In this document: piece by piece, positions 1-8,194 of the stretch
Position numbering within the stretch: the first letter of the stretch is position 1
How the letters are laid out: every line of letters starts with the position of its first letter
Assembly: GCF_030166655.1 (NCBI RefSeq)
Contig: NZ_CP126446.1
Span: 682,001 to 746,000 of the forward strand
Reading direction: 5' to 3'
Length of the DNA: 64,000 bases
Origin: Pontibacillus chungwhensis
GTDB lineage: Bacteria > Bacillota > Bacilli > Bacillales > BH030062
Translations under genes and position numbers: made by a program
The notes under the pieces: model-generated
What the model was told of the DNA's origin: nothing
Database searches by the model: none
What the model saw: the letters and a program-made list of their open reading frames with translations, nothing else

Positions 1-289
1 TGCTGTTGTCTCTTACGACATCGATGTAACTTATTGGATACACAGTAATGAGTCAGGTAAGGCAAGTTTCATCCAGGAGGAAGTTGATCAGTCCGTTCAG
101 GAGTATCAACTTTGGCAAAAAGAGAAGCTTGGAAGAGATATTGACCCAACAGAACTTATAGCAAACATGAAAAAAAGCGGAGCTAAAAGAGTGATAGTAG
201 CTTCTCCCATTTACCAATCCTTAAATAGGGGAGAAGTTGCTAGTGAATCTAATGTGAATGTTGTGTTCGGAGGTTTTGAAGATGATTGA
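1..289 (+). CDS. Baseplate J-like phage protein, C-terminal part
   Basis: The open frame enters from the left edge (first full codon at base 2) and ends with TGA at 287-289. The visible ~95 residues have the layout of the C-terminal domain of baseplate J/gp47 proteins: a beta-rich start, a helix with VDQSVQEYQLW, the phrase KLGRDIDPTELIANMKKSGA, and a final RVIVASP strand. These proteins form the wedge of a contractile-tail baseplate in P2/Mu/PBSX-like phages. The gene overlaps the next one (tail protein I) by 8 bases, the usual order J then I. The N-terminal part is outside the window. Confidence 0.75.
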   Translation, partial: AVVSYDIDVTYWIHSNESGKASFIQEEVDQSVQEYQLWQKEKLGRDIDPTELIANMKKSGAKRVIVASPIYQSLNRGEVASESNVNVVFGGFEDD

Positions 290-1040
290 TTTACAAACTT
301 TTACGTTAGCAGGATTATTACCTTCAAGCCTTAAAGATGAAGATACAGCTAGTTTAGCTAGCGCATTCGATAAAGAACTAAGACGAGTAATCACTCGAAT
401 TCCGAAAACAATTATAGAGAACAATTTAATGGACTTAGAAGAACCTTTGCTAGATGTACTAGCCTGGGAGAAGCATGTGGACTTTTATGAACCAGAGCTG
501 TCCATTGAAACAAAAAGACAGTTAATTAAAGACTCTGAGATGCTTCACAAATATAAAGGAACTCCTTGGGCTGTAGAGAGACTGGTGTCTACAGTATTTG
601 AAAAGGGGGCAGTAAAAGAGTGGTTTGAATACGGGGGAGATCCATATCATTTTAAAGTGGAAATTGAGGGAGCCTTTTCAGCTGAAAAAGATATAGATCG
701 CTTAGGAAAGCTGATACAAAAAGCTAAGAATATTAGATCTAAATTTGAAGGCTTTTCTATTAATATGCCTAAATCAATCATTACTTTGAAAGAAGCCTCG
801 CACTTCTTTAAAGTTCCTTATAAAATAACAAACCGTTTCCACACAGATGACCGCCAAGGAACCGGGATAAGTAGTCCTCTTAATTTTGAGAATAAACCGT
901 ACTATTTTCCAGTTAATTATCCTGTTTGCGGAACCTTCAAAACAGCATCTGTTAAAGAAAAGAGCACTTCGTTCTTGAGTACAGGTCAAGTACTAAGTGT
1001 TTATGAGGAGGTAAACCAATGGCCCTACAACCCTTATTAA
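282..1040 (+). CDS. Phage tail protein I (baseplate wedge)
   Basis: The product is 252 residues. ATG 282 is chosen over an upstream in-frame codon at 258 because GGAGG lies 9 bases before it. The central part (LLDVLAWEKHVDFYEPEL, then KRQLIKDSEMLHKYKGTPWA, then a tryptophan-rich stretch before DPYHFKVEI) is typical of the P2 gpI / tail protein I family, which joins the baseplate to the fibre proteins. The last ~50 residues after the helix-rich region are less conserved and may contact the next, phage-specific protein. It overlaps the upstream J-like gene by 8 bases and the downstream gene by 22, indicating a translationally coupled late operon. Confidence 0.8.
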   Translation: MIDLQTFTLAGLLPSSLKDEDTASLASAFDKELRRVITRIPKTIIENNLMDLEEPLLDVLAWEKHVDFYEPELSIETKRQLIKDSEMLHKYKGTPWAVERLVSTVFEKGAVKEWFEYGGDPYHFKVEIEGAFSAEKDIDRLGKLIQKAKNIRSKFEGFSINMPKSIITLKEASHFFKVPYKITNRFHTDDRQGTGISSPLNFENKPYYFPVNYPVCGTFKTASVKEKSTSFLSTGQVLSVYEEVNQWPYNPY

Positions 1041-1318
1041 TTAATCAGACTGTAACTTACATTAACAATCTTATAGATAAAGCTAAGATTACTATAGACG
1101 ATGTTACTGAAGATTATCCAATTTACAATTCCTTGGTTGAAGGAAATTCAATTAAGAAGTACGTCTACTTAGATAACGCGACTGGATATATATCGGAAGC
1201 TAAACTTGTAGACTCTTTAGGACGTGATTTAAGCGTGAAACCATTAAAAATATCTAAAGGACAAGACGGATTTATGATGGTCTTCCTAATTGAGTTAAAT
1301 GTGAAGGAGGTAGAGTAA
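1019..1318 (+). CDS. Small phage baseplate/tail protein, unknown function
   Basis: A 99-residue acidic protein starting at ATG 1019 behind GAGGAGGT, inside the end of tail protein I. I do not recognise a named family. The sequence is predicted to be mostly beta strand after an N-terminal helix (INNLIDKAKITIDDV), and contains a VDSLGRDLSVKPLKI strand pair. Its place between tail protein I and the fibre genes suggests an adaptor linking baseplate to fibre, which is inference from order only. The next start codon follows its stop directly. Confidence 0.6.
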   Translation: MALQPLLINQTVTYINNLIDKAKITIDDVTEDYPIYNSLVEGNSIKKYVYLDNATGYISEAKLVDSLGRDLSVKPLKISKGQDGFMMVFLIELNVKEVE

Positions 1319-1951
1319 ATGCCAACCACTACAATAATTCCGTATGTGAAATCGATATGGGTGGATCACATAGTGGATCCCACTGAATTCGAGCGCGACT
1401 CTAATGGAGATGTAATAACTGATCCTGTTACAAATCAACCAAAGTTAAAGGTCATTCAAGAAGGTACCAGGTTTAACGCCCAGCGAGCTATGAATATAGA
1501 AAACGGCATCTACAATGCCTACGTTCGAATATTGGAAGCCGAGCAAGAAATGCAACGATTACGAGTCCAGGCGGAAATTGATGGTCGATCTCCTCAAAAT
1601 AGCGGTACTTTCTTTGATGCTTTGGATGGATCGGCGCCAAATAAAATGGTTCGCCAATCTACAGAAAGCTATGCAACTGCTGCAGTTACAGCAGGAGCTA
1701 CGACTATTTCTGTATATGATGAGAGCGGGTTTACGGTAGACACAGAGATAACGATTTACGACGATACAGCGAGTGAAAACGTAATGATTACGTCAGTAGC
1801 ACCAGGAGAATTGACGGTTTCCACTCTTACGAATAATTATAAAAAAGGCTCGAAAGTAGCGCGTACCAATGCTTTGATTAAAGGCGAAGAAAAAGAAATG
1901 ACATATTCTGCGTGGGGTACGTATTCCGTAACAGTTAGCGAGGTGGTGTAG
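1319..1951 (+). CDS. Phage tail protein with C-terminal beta domain
   Basis: A 210-residue protein with an AAGGAGGT site ending 8 bases before ATG. The first ~90 residues include a helical segment (QRAMNIENGIYNAYVRILEA, then EQEMQRLRVQAEID) that could trimerise. Residues ~120-190 form a compact alanine/threonine-rich beta domain (AAVTAGATTISVYDESGF), a pattern common in phage virion proteins where small beta domains are appended to structural cores. Position between baseplate and fibre suggests a connector or fibre-base protein. No enzymatic motif is visible. Confidence 0.6.
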   Translation: MPTTTIIPYVKSIWVDHIVDPTEFERDSNGDVITDPVTNQPKLKVIQEGTRFNAQRAMNIENGIYNAYVRILEAEQEMQRLRVQAEIDGRSPQNSGTFFDALDGSAPNKMVRQSTESYATAAVTAGATTISVYDESGFTVDTEITIYDDTASENVMITSVAPGELTVSTLTNNYKKGSKVARTNALIKGEEKEMTYSAWGTYSVTVSEVV

Positions 1952-1952
1952 T

Positions 1953-3668
1953 ATGGCAGGCTATTACAAGTATTATTGGAAACGGTATGAAGTTGAAAAC
2001 TACTACCCTCAACCTTCTTGGTATCAATACACTAATAGAGATTATGATTTTGAGGGGCTGTCGAAAGGATTGTACTGGGATGAAACTAACGGTAGGTATT
2101 TCACAACCGGCGGAACCTGGTCTTACAATGAGTCGATAAGTGCAGGTGATGCAGCATATATAGGTAACGGAGATGGAAATAAGTATATTGCTTTGGAAAG
2201 CGGTAAGGCGGGGTCACCGGTTTACGTTGAACAATACGGTTCGGATGCAGAGGCTTCGGTTCTCGAAGAGCGAAAAGGTAGCTATGTTACGGAAAATTCA
2301 TCTACGAACCGAAATGCGTACCCCGATGACGGAAAATATAACGGTTATTGGTATCGGTATGACCGCCAAGAGTACGTGCAAACAAATTCCGCGCCAAGCA
2401 CGCCGGGGGCTTTCACAAAACCATCTTCATCAACAAAACTCAGAGGTGGAGATTATGCGGTTCTTGAGTTCGGACCTTCTAGCGATCCTGATGGCGATAC
2501 CGTAACATATGAGGTTCAGTGGTCTTACAACGATGGACCATGGTTAAAAGGAGCGAACGATGATAGCAATCAAACGCGGCGAACAGTATCGATACAGCAA
2601 GAACCTGATTACACACAAGTACAATTCCGCGCGGCAGCTTACGATAATTCGGGCGCGAAATCGAGTTACCGTTATTCGCCGGTGTATGACGTAATACAAA
2701 ACGCTGATCCACAAATCACGCTCTCAACGTCAAATGGCACGACCTTGTACGAAGGTGACGTGCTCACCCTAAGCGGTCAAGCTACGGACAATGACAATGG
2801 CAACGTGGTAAGCGTAAAATATCAGATTAATAACGGAACAGCGCGCGCCATTACATCCGGCATTTCCGACGGCAGCACGCCGATCTCGTACAACAAGCAG
2901 CTTTCGATGAGCCTAGCAAAATTGTACGACGGACAAACGGCGGTAAGTGGCGAATTGGCCGAAGGGACAGCGCACACGCTTAAAGTGTGGTCGGAGGATG
3001 ACCAAGGCGGAAAATCTACTGTTGAAACACGGACATTTTATGTGGTTCCTAATAGAGCGCCTTCAGTTTCTCTAAACCAATTTAGCGAGAAATCTGAATT
3101 GTTAAATCATGAAAAGATTACTATTAGTGGAACAACATCAGATGCTGAAGGTAATAATGTCTCTGTTGAATACGTGTTAAATGATGATAGTGCAGTCGGA
3201 GTGCATGAAGGTGCTGCAGGAGCATTTGAATTTGATATTCCACTCGTTAACTTAGAAGAGGGAACTAATACGCTTACCGTTAAAGTGACCGATTCTTACG
3301 GTTTCACATCTTCTAAGACAGTAAATGTAAATAAAAACTTAAATGAAACACCAGTTAATTCAGGAGTAATAAGGTATGAGGTTCTCCCTCCTGAAGGACA
3401 AGCTCAGAGTCTGGTTTTATGGCTCCAAAAAGAGCTAGGTGACCTTAATGTGAATGCTCATATCTCCATGGTGAATGACGGAGAGGTCGAGAATTACCAA
3501 CCTATGAACTTATCGAATTCGGCTAATATCAATGAGGTCTTAACAGAAGATGAATTTGTTTATGATGCAGGATCCGTGAAGAGCTCAATTATGTTAAAAG
3601 TCGAGTTTAGGCGTGACGATCCAGCAGCTGATAAAGCTATTAAACTAATTTCGGGGGTGCTTGATTAA
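1953..3668 (+). CDS. Large phage tail fibre protein with Fn3/Ig-like domains
   Basis: 571 residues. The N-terminus (~1-140) is exceptionally rich in Tyr and Trp, as in carbohydrate-contacting surfaces. Residues ~145-255 resemble a fibronectin type III domain (SAPSTPGAFTKPSS, then DPDGDTVTYEVQWSYND). Residues ~255-365 and ~370-465 are two Ig/cadherin-like beta sandwiches, each starting with an N(A/R)xP linker and containing a DNDNGNVV or DAEGNNVSV calcium-loop-like phrase. The C-terminal ~100 residues are a different, non-repeated domain. The DNA from about 2200 to 3040 is visibly richer in GC (runs of gcgcgcgcc, ccgacggc) than the two ends, suggesting that the middle domains were exchanged. 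Likely function: host-surface binding. Confidence 0.65.
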   Translation: MAGYYKYYWKRYEVENYYPQPSWYQYTNRDYDFEGLSKGLYWDETNGRYFTTGGTWSYNESISAGDAAYIGNGDGNKYIALESGKAGSPVYVEQYGSDAEASVLEERKGSYVTENSSTNRNAYPDDGKYNGYWYRYDRQEYVQTNSAPSTPGAFTKPSSSTKLRGGDYAVLEFGPSSDPDGDTVTYEVQWSYNDGPWLKGANDDSNQTRRTVSIQQEPDYTQVQFRAAAYDNSGAKSSYRYSPVYDVIQNADPQITLSTSNGTTLYEGDVLTLSGQATDNDNGNVVSVKYQINNGTARAITSGISDGSTPISYNKQLSMSLAKLYDGQTAVSGELAEGTAHTLKVWSEDDQGGKSTVETRTFYVVPNRAPSVSLNQFSEKSELLNHEKITISGTTSDAEGNNVSVEYVLNDDSAVGVHEGAAGAFEFDIPLVNLEEGTNTLTVKVTDSYGFTSSKTVNVNKNLNETPVNSGVIRYEVLPPEGQAQSLVLWLQKELGDLNVNAHISMVNDGEVENYQPMNLSNSANINEVLTEDEFVYDAGSVKSSIMLKVEFRRDDPAADKAIKLISGVLD

Positions 3669-3892
3669 TGGGAAATGGGATTGTTGTAAAGCCTAGATTG
3701 CCTGATGGCACTTTTGGAGGTGCTAAGGTAGTATCGGGCAAGTCTAACGAGCAAATTGTAGATGAGCTCTTGAAAAGCGATGCTCAGAAAGCGTATGAAA
3801 ACATGTTATTAAAAAATCAGGTAGAAGATCAGAGCAAAGAGTTATCTTCACTTGCATTTGAAGTAATGAACTTAAAGGGGGGTGCTTCCTGA
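3668..3892 (+). CDS. Small phage tail-module protein (coiled-coil end)
   Basis: 74 residues; its ATG shares a base with the stop of the fibre gene, and its own TGA overlaps the start of the next gene. The C-terminal half is a predicted helix ending in LSSLAFEVMNLKGG. This ending resembles LVFDLMNKGVL at the end of the protein at 6744-6917, and both genes are followed directly by an XkdX-like gene. The pair is therefore a repeated module. The function is unknown; in PBSX-like phages small proteins at this place accompany the fibre. Confidence 0.6.
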   Translation: MGNGIVVKPRLPDGTFGGAKVVSGKSNEQIVDELLKSDAQKAYENMLLKNQVEDQSKELSSLAFEVMNLKGGAS

Positions 3893-4044
3893 TGGATTGG
3901 TTTGCTAGCATTAATCGCTTTTACAATACATTTGTACAGGGAGAAAGATTATGGTCGTTAGATCAAGTCAAGCAAGCAGTTAAGTTAAACGTCATTACTG
4001 AGTCGCAGTTTGCGGAAATTACGGACCAGGAGTATGTTGCTTAA
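3892..4044 (+). CDS. XkdX-like small phage protein
   Basis: 50 residues, ATG behind AGGGGGG at 3876-3883. The sequence starts MDWFASINRFYNTF and has the layout of the XkdX family (an aromatic N-terminus, a helix containing VKQAVKLNVIT, then a short helix ending in a loop where the ruler-like phrase ITxxQFAEIT occurs). XkdX proteins are encoded next to the tail fibre genes of PBSX and related elements; their role is not established. A second XkdX-like gene lies at 6918-7061. Confidence 0.65.
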   Translation: MDWFASINRFYNTFVQGERLWSLDQVKQAVKLNVITESQFAEITDQEYVA

Positions 4045-4068
4045 GTCTTTTATAAGGAGGGTTAAAAT

Positions 4069-4479
4069 ATGGCGATTGATTTAACAAAATATCAAAACAG
4101 TGAATTGATTGAAGATGTTCGCAATCGACCCGGTCCTCAACAGTGGAATAATTATTCGAAGAAATTTGAACCGTCTAGCGGTAGTGACGGAGCCAGGCAT
4201 GCAAAAATCACGGATAAATTCGGGGCCCCTATTGATCCAAGGGAAGTTAATGTAGAGAAATTAGAAGCGAAGCTAGATGCATTGAACCAAAAAGTAGATG
4301 GTATTTTAGATGGAAGTAGCCCGGCTAATACTCAACTAACGGGGAGTTTTGTTGAGTACCGTATCCTATCGACTGAACCATACCCAAGCGCTGTGCCGGA
4401 AGAAAAAGGAGCGACATTGGTAATTATGGATACTGGCGAGGTATTTATGAATCACGGAAGCTCTTGGGGGGTGTGGTAA
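4069..4479 (+). CDS. Phage tail-associated protein, unknown function
   Basis: 136 residues, with a clean AAGGAGGG site 9 bases before ATG. The N-terminal part (residues ~15-55: NRPGPQQWNNYSKKFEPSSG) is glycine/proline-rich, followed by a short predicted coiled coil (VEKLEAKLDALNQKVDGIL) and a beta domain ending in DTGEVFMNHGSSWGVW. Such a coiled coil plus C-terminal beta tip is usual for small fibre or base proteins that trimerise. Its stop is directly followed by the start of the large receptor-binding candidate. No family assigned. Confidence 0.55.
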   Translation: MAIDLTKYQNSELIEDVRNRPGPQQWNNYSKKFEPSSGSDGARHAKITDKFGAPIDPREVNVEKLEAKLDALNQKVDGILDGSSPANTQLTGSFVEYRILSTEPYPSAVPEEKGATLVIMDTGEVFMNHGSSWGVW

Positions 4480-6741
4480 ATGCCATTTGATCCTATAATG
4501 GATAAACGTTCTAAAAAATATGCGCAAGTCGTGCAAGATCAGTTAGATCAAGCAGTTGCAGGTGGGGACCAGTTAGCGGAAACACAACAAGCGCGTGTTG
4601 GAGAGGATGGAACTACGTACGACACCCTTAAAGCTCGTTTGGATGCAGAACATTCCACGCTAGAGAGTAGTCAAAACGTATTATCCGGCAAGCTGCAGAA
4701 CGTCGCAGCGGAATTCTCTCAACAAGCACGAAAGAAATCCGTCCTCACCCACGGCACAAATGTAATCAAGAGTGATCAGCCCTCCTCATTGAAAGTTGAA
4801 TTTTATGGGAATACGTTGGTTAATAATGTAGTCAATTTTAACCATAGCGATTGGAGTTTACATTCAAATGTAACGATTAGTAATGACAAAAAGATAATTC
4901 ACGAAAATACAAGTGGCTCAAAAGAAATTAACAGTATATTTATTAATGTTAAAGAAAACCAAAATTACCTCTTGCGACTTGTTCATAACGGAAAATTATC
5001 TATTATATTTAGAGATAGTGGTGGGGCAGAAGTTGGAACTAGACCTGAAAGTTACAGTACAGCAGAACAATCTAAATTTACCACACCGTCTGGTGCAGTT
5101 AGTATGCAAATTTTATTGTCTTGTACCACAACTGGCACACACACTTTCGAGGAATTAAGAGCTTACACTATCACCCAAGAAGTTTCAGATAAAATAGGCG
5201 TTTCTTTGAGTGATGCAGACGTTGAGCGCATGTTTCCTGATGTGGATGGGATGCAGAGTGTTGAGAATCCTTATGTGCGTGTGAGCGGAAGTCAGTTAAT
5301 TCCTACAAATGTAAGTGAATGGGAACAAGGGCATTTAAATGCTGTCGGTGCTAAAGGATCTGATCCAAGTCGTATTTTAACAACCGATTACCACAGTATA
5401 GCACCTAATCAAACTTATACTGTATCAGTCAATAGTGGTTATAGGGTTTATTTGATCTATTATTACAACGAAAATAAAAGTTTTATCAGCTCAGACCTCT
5501 ATCGCTCAGGAGGTGCTACTTTTACGACACCGACTAACGCTGTATTTTATAAAATATCCATTGAAGACAGCAACGACAATGCAATAACGCCAGAAGACTT
5601 AGAAGAAATTAAACCCATGCTCACACTAGGCACAGAACCAAAACCATTCGTACCGAAAAACGACAGCTACCTCTACGCACAATGCACGCTTGCAGGCTTA
5701 CCGTTAAGCGATAAAAGAGATAATTTATTCCGCAATGAAGCGAAGAATCGGTGGGAGATTCGGAAGTGGGTTGAGCGTGTAACGTTGGATGGTTCGTTTT
5801 CGTGGAGCTTTCAATCCGAATATAGTGGGTTTAAACGAGTAAAAATTAACATGATTGGTTATAGTCGCCAATCACAAAAATTAGAGAAATATGACGGTGA
5901 AATATTAAATCAATTCACTTCATCATTAGATAAAGGAGATTTGTTTGACCTCCACTCAACCGACAACTATCTTTGGATTACCGTTTCAGACAATGATAGC
6001 GGTTGGACAGAAGCAATGACACCAACATCCGACATGATTAAAGGCTACTTCAACGGATGGAAATACACGGGCGATGGCACGACTCACTCATGGGTATCTA
6101 TTGTAGACGGTACAACAATACCTGCAACGCAAACGGCTGCTTTCGTAGCTAATCCGGCTAATATGGCAAGCGGGTATACCCCGTATAAATTATCCTACGA
6201 ATTAGCCGAGCCTGAAACGCTTGTAGAGGGCATTGATTTCCCTTATGTGGAAGGTGATTTGAGTATTCAAGATAGCGCACAAGTTGAGATTGGTGAAGGT
6301 TTGATTGTGCGGGAGGAAGCTAATCCTATTCAATATTCAGATGGGCGATGGTTTATAAATAGAAACTTTTCCAATTTAGCCCCTTCCAAGCTAGAGAGAA
6401 AAGCTAATAGGATAATCGCCATTTATAAAAACGTCGATGGGGATACTAAGTGGAAGGCGTACACTAATGACGGCGTTTCTAATTCATATGGCGCTTATGC
6501 AGAAATTCCTGCATCAGATTACGACCCTAACGCAACCTACACCGTCACCTACGAAGTCCTAGACAAACACGACTTTACCGCAAATGTGTTAGAGGTGCCC
6601 GTTTGGTATAATCAGTCGTTAAAATCGTCAATTCAAAGTGCTTATAGCAAATTATCTGACCACGGTACAGAGATTTCGATTTTAAAGCCCCAGGTTTATA
6701 AATTACTTCTAGCAGCCAAAGTTAATGGGTGGGAGGTATAG
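4480..6741 (+). CDS. Large phage tail/receptor-binding protein
   Basis: 753 residues. Residues 1-90 form a long helical region rich in Gln, Ala and Leu (DTLKARLDAEHSTLESSQ), a form seen at the N-terminus of trimeric fibres that attach to the baseplate. Residues ~105-235, ~250-390 and ~400-590 are successive beta-sandwich segments with repeated features: a solvent-exposed Trp (HSDWSL, NVSEWEQG), a Tyr-rich strand (VYLIYYYNEN) and an FTTPSGAVSMQILL / FTTPTNAVFYKISI phrase that recurs in the first two. These look like duplicated carbohydrate-binding modules. The C-terminus returns to helix. The likely role is binding of cell-wall glycopolymers, inferred from form and place. Confidence 0.6.
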   Translation: MPFDPIMDKRSKKYAQVVQDQLDQAVAGGDQLAETQQARVGEDGTTYDTLKARLDAEHSTLESSQNVLSGKLQNVAAEFSQQARKKSVLTHGTNVIKSDQPSSLKVEFYGNTLVNNVVNFNHSDWSLHSNVTISNDKKIIHENTSGSKEINSIFINVKENQNYLLRLVHNGKLSIIFRDSGGAEVGTRPESYSTAEQSKFTTPSGAVSMQILLSCTTTGTHTFEELRAYTITQEVSDKIGVSLSDADVERMFPDVDGMQSVENPYVRVSGSQLIPTNVSEWEQGHLNAVGAKGSDPSRILTTDYHSIAPNQTYTVSVNSGYRVYLIYYYNENKSFISSDLYRSGGATFTTPTNAVFYKISIEDSNDNAITPEDLEEIKPMLTLGTEPKPFVPKNDSYLYAQCTLAGLPLSDKRDNLFRNEAKNRWEIRKWVERVTLDGSFSWSFQSEYSGFKRVKINMIGYSRQSQKLEKYDGEILNQFTSSLDKGDLFDLHSTDNYLWITVSDNDSGWTEAMTPTSDMIKGYFNGWKYTGDGTTHSWVSIVDGTTIPATQTAAFVANPANMASGYTPYKLSYELAEPETLVEGIDFPYVEGDLSIQDSAQVEIGEGLIVREEANPIQYSDGRWFINRNFSNLAPSKLERKANRIIAIYKNVDGDTKWKAYTNDGVSNSYGAYAEIPASDYDPNATYTVTYEVLDKHDFTANVLEVPVWYNQSLKSSIQSAYSKLSDHGTEISILKPQVYKLLLAAKVNGWEV

Positions 6742-6743
6742 AC

Positions 6744-6917
6744 ATGAACAATCCTAACTTAGACACGATTATAGAGTGGTACCGTAAAGAGTTGAATATA
6801 TCAGAAGAGGAGCAACAAGCATTATTAACTCATCTACAAGAAACCTCTAAACAATCAAAACTTCAAAAACAACAATCGGACTTGGTATTCGATTTAATGA
6901 ACAAGGGGGTTTTATAG
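6744..6917 (+). CDS. Small phage tail-module protein, second copy
   Basis: 57 residues. ATG 6744 is preferred to the earlier in-frame codon at 6729 because GGGAGG at 6731-6736 sits 7 bases before it. The protein is almost wholly helical (DTIIEWYRKELNISEEEQQ) with a Gln/Lys-rich second half and a C-terminal LVFDLMNKGVL that mirrors the end of the protein at 3668-3892. The stop codon is immediately followed by an XkdX-like gene, again as in the first module. No function can be given. Confidence 0.6.
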   Translation: MNNPNLDTIIEWYRKELNISEEEQQALLTHLQETSKQSKLQKQQSDLVFDLMNKGVL

Positions 6918-7061
6918 GTGGATTGGTTTGCTTTTGCGACGCAAGATTATGAAGTATACAATAATGAGGATCGTATTAAACAATTTGTAATCAATGGCAA
7001 GATTTCTTCAGAGGAATACAAGATAATTACAGGTAATATATACGAAGCATCCACTAACTAG
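6918..7061 (+). CDS. XkdX-like small phage protein, second copy
   Basis: 47 residues starting at GTG 6918, directly after the upstream stop, with AAGGGGG 9 bases ahead. It begins VDWFAFATQDYEVYNNEDR and continues IKQFVINGKISSEEYKIIT, matching in layout the first XkdX-like protein (MDWFA start, helix, ITxxxF/Y ending) although few residues are identical. Its last codons and stop lie inside a perfect palindrome that acts as the terminator of the tail operon. Confidence 0.6.
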   Translation: MDWFAFATQDYEVYNNEDRIKQFVINGKISSEEYKIITGNIYEASTN

Positions 7062-7079
7062 TTAGTGGATGCTTTATTA
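7045..7079 (+). terminator. Terminator overlapping the end of the tail operon
   Basis: GCATCCACTAAC and GTTAGTGGATGC form a perfect inverted repeat (7047-7072 including the centre), flanked by AA and followed by TTTATT. The stop codon TAG of the XkdX-like gene is at the centre of the hairpin, so a terminating ribosome would compete with hairpin formation. Confidence 0.75.
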
Positions 7080-7100
7080 AAAGGTAAAAGGAGAGAAATT

Positions 7101-8069
7101 ATGCGTAGCATCGTAGATCCTCAATAATATAGAAATTTAGTTTCAGAGGAAAACAAGCATACAATTGACGATTTTTTAGTTGAGAAAAAGTCTGAAGGAA
7201 AATCTAAAAATACAATTGAACAATATTGGTATGACCTAAGAATACACGCTTATATACTGATGAAAGAGCATGATAACAAGTCTTTTATAGAACTAACAAG
7301 AAAAGAAATTCGTAATTTGTCTATGTATTTTCAAGAAAGAGGTATGTCTCACTCTAGGGTGAACCGTATCATGAGTAGCCTAAGATCATTGCTTGAGTTT
7401 TGTTCATTTGATGATGACTATAATTATGAATATAATGTCGGCTCCAGAGTTAAAGGATTGCCAAAAAATCCAACACGAGAAATAGTTTTTTTAAGCGATA
7501 ATCAGATTCAATGGCTAAAAGCTGAACTTATTCGAAAAAATGACTGGATGCGTGCTACATACTTGATGCTTAGTTACATTAGCGCTGCAAGAAAAGCTGA
7601 AGTGCATCAAGTCAGAAAAGAAGGTCTTACAACAAATTTTTATACGAATTCAGTTACAGGGAAACGTAAAAAGAAATTCCGTCTTTATTATACTCCAGAA
7701 GTACAAGAATTAATAACAAATTACCTTCAAGATCGAGGCGAAGATGATATATCAGAACTATTTGTGAAAGTTCATAAGAACGGAAAACGTCAAGTGGTAA
7801 CTAAGGGTGCGTTTAATGGTTGGTGTACCTATTTTGAGGAACTTCTAATAAAAAAAGAAAAAAGAAGAATTCCCATTAACCCCCATTGTCTACGCCATAG
7901 TAGGTTAGAGAATTTATCTAGAAGTGGTGTTCCACTAGAGAAACTCAAATCATTGGCTCACCATGAGGATGTTTCAACTACAGCCAATTATCTCGCAGAT
8001 CGTCAAGAGGATGATATTGCGGAGATTTATGGTATGGAAAAAGAGGAGTTTGCTATCTTAAGTAATTAG
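7101..8069 (+). pseudogene. Tyrosine recombinase interrupted by an early in-frame stop
   Basis: An AAGGAGAG site precedes ATG 7101, but codon 9 of that frame is TAA (7125-7127). The same frame then continues without a stop to TAG 8067-8069 and encodes a normal phage-integrase N-terminal SAM-like core-binding segment (IDDFLVEKKSEGKSKNTIEQ, then YWYDLRIH) and the catalytic domain. The catalytic set is present: Arg in SAARKAEV, Lys in the beta turn GKRKKKFRLYY, HCLRHSRLENL, the second His in LAHHEDVS and Tyr in TTANYL. The only plausible restart is CTG/ATG at 7257/7260, which would lose most of the core-binding domain. The gene is thus either inactivated, expressed by readthrough, or making a short product. 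It lies between tail and lysis genes, not at a prophage end, so it may not be the integrase of this prophage. Confidence 0.75.
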
Positions 8070-8144
8070 CAGATAGTAGCAACAAAACTATATGCAGAGC
8101 TTTCAGGGGAATGGGGAGGCAATTGCTTGAAAATATTTTTAATA

Positions 8145-8194
8145 GGAAATATCTCCCTTGTGTCGAAATAATACGAAAGAAGGGAGGTGTTTCC
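8145..8194 (+). promoter_or_regulatory. Hairpin that buries a ribosome binding site
   Basis: GGAAATATCTCCC (8145-8157) can pair with GGGAGGTGTTTCC (8182-8194) over 13 base pairs, two of them G-U. The right arm contains the GGGAGG ribosome binding site of the next gene and its GTG codon. In mRNA starting upstream, the site would be hidden; a later start or a helper factor would be needed to open it. Confidence 0.55.

Noticed and set aside
7101-8069. The recombinase as the integrase that placed the prophage in prkA
   Set aside because: It is internal, between tail and lysis genes, and interrupted; the integrase is more likely at the unseen left end.
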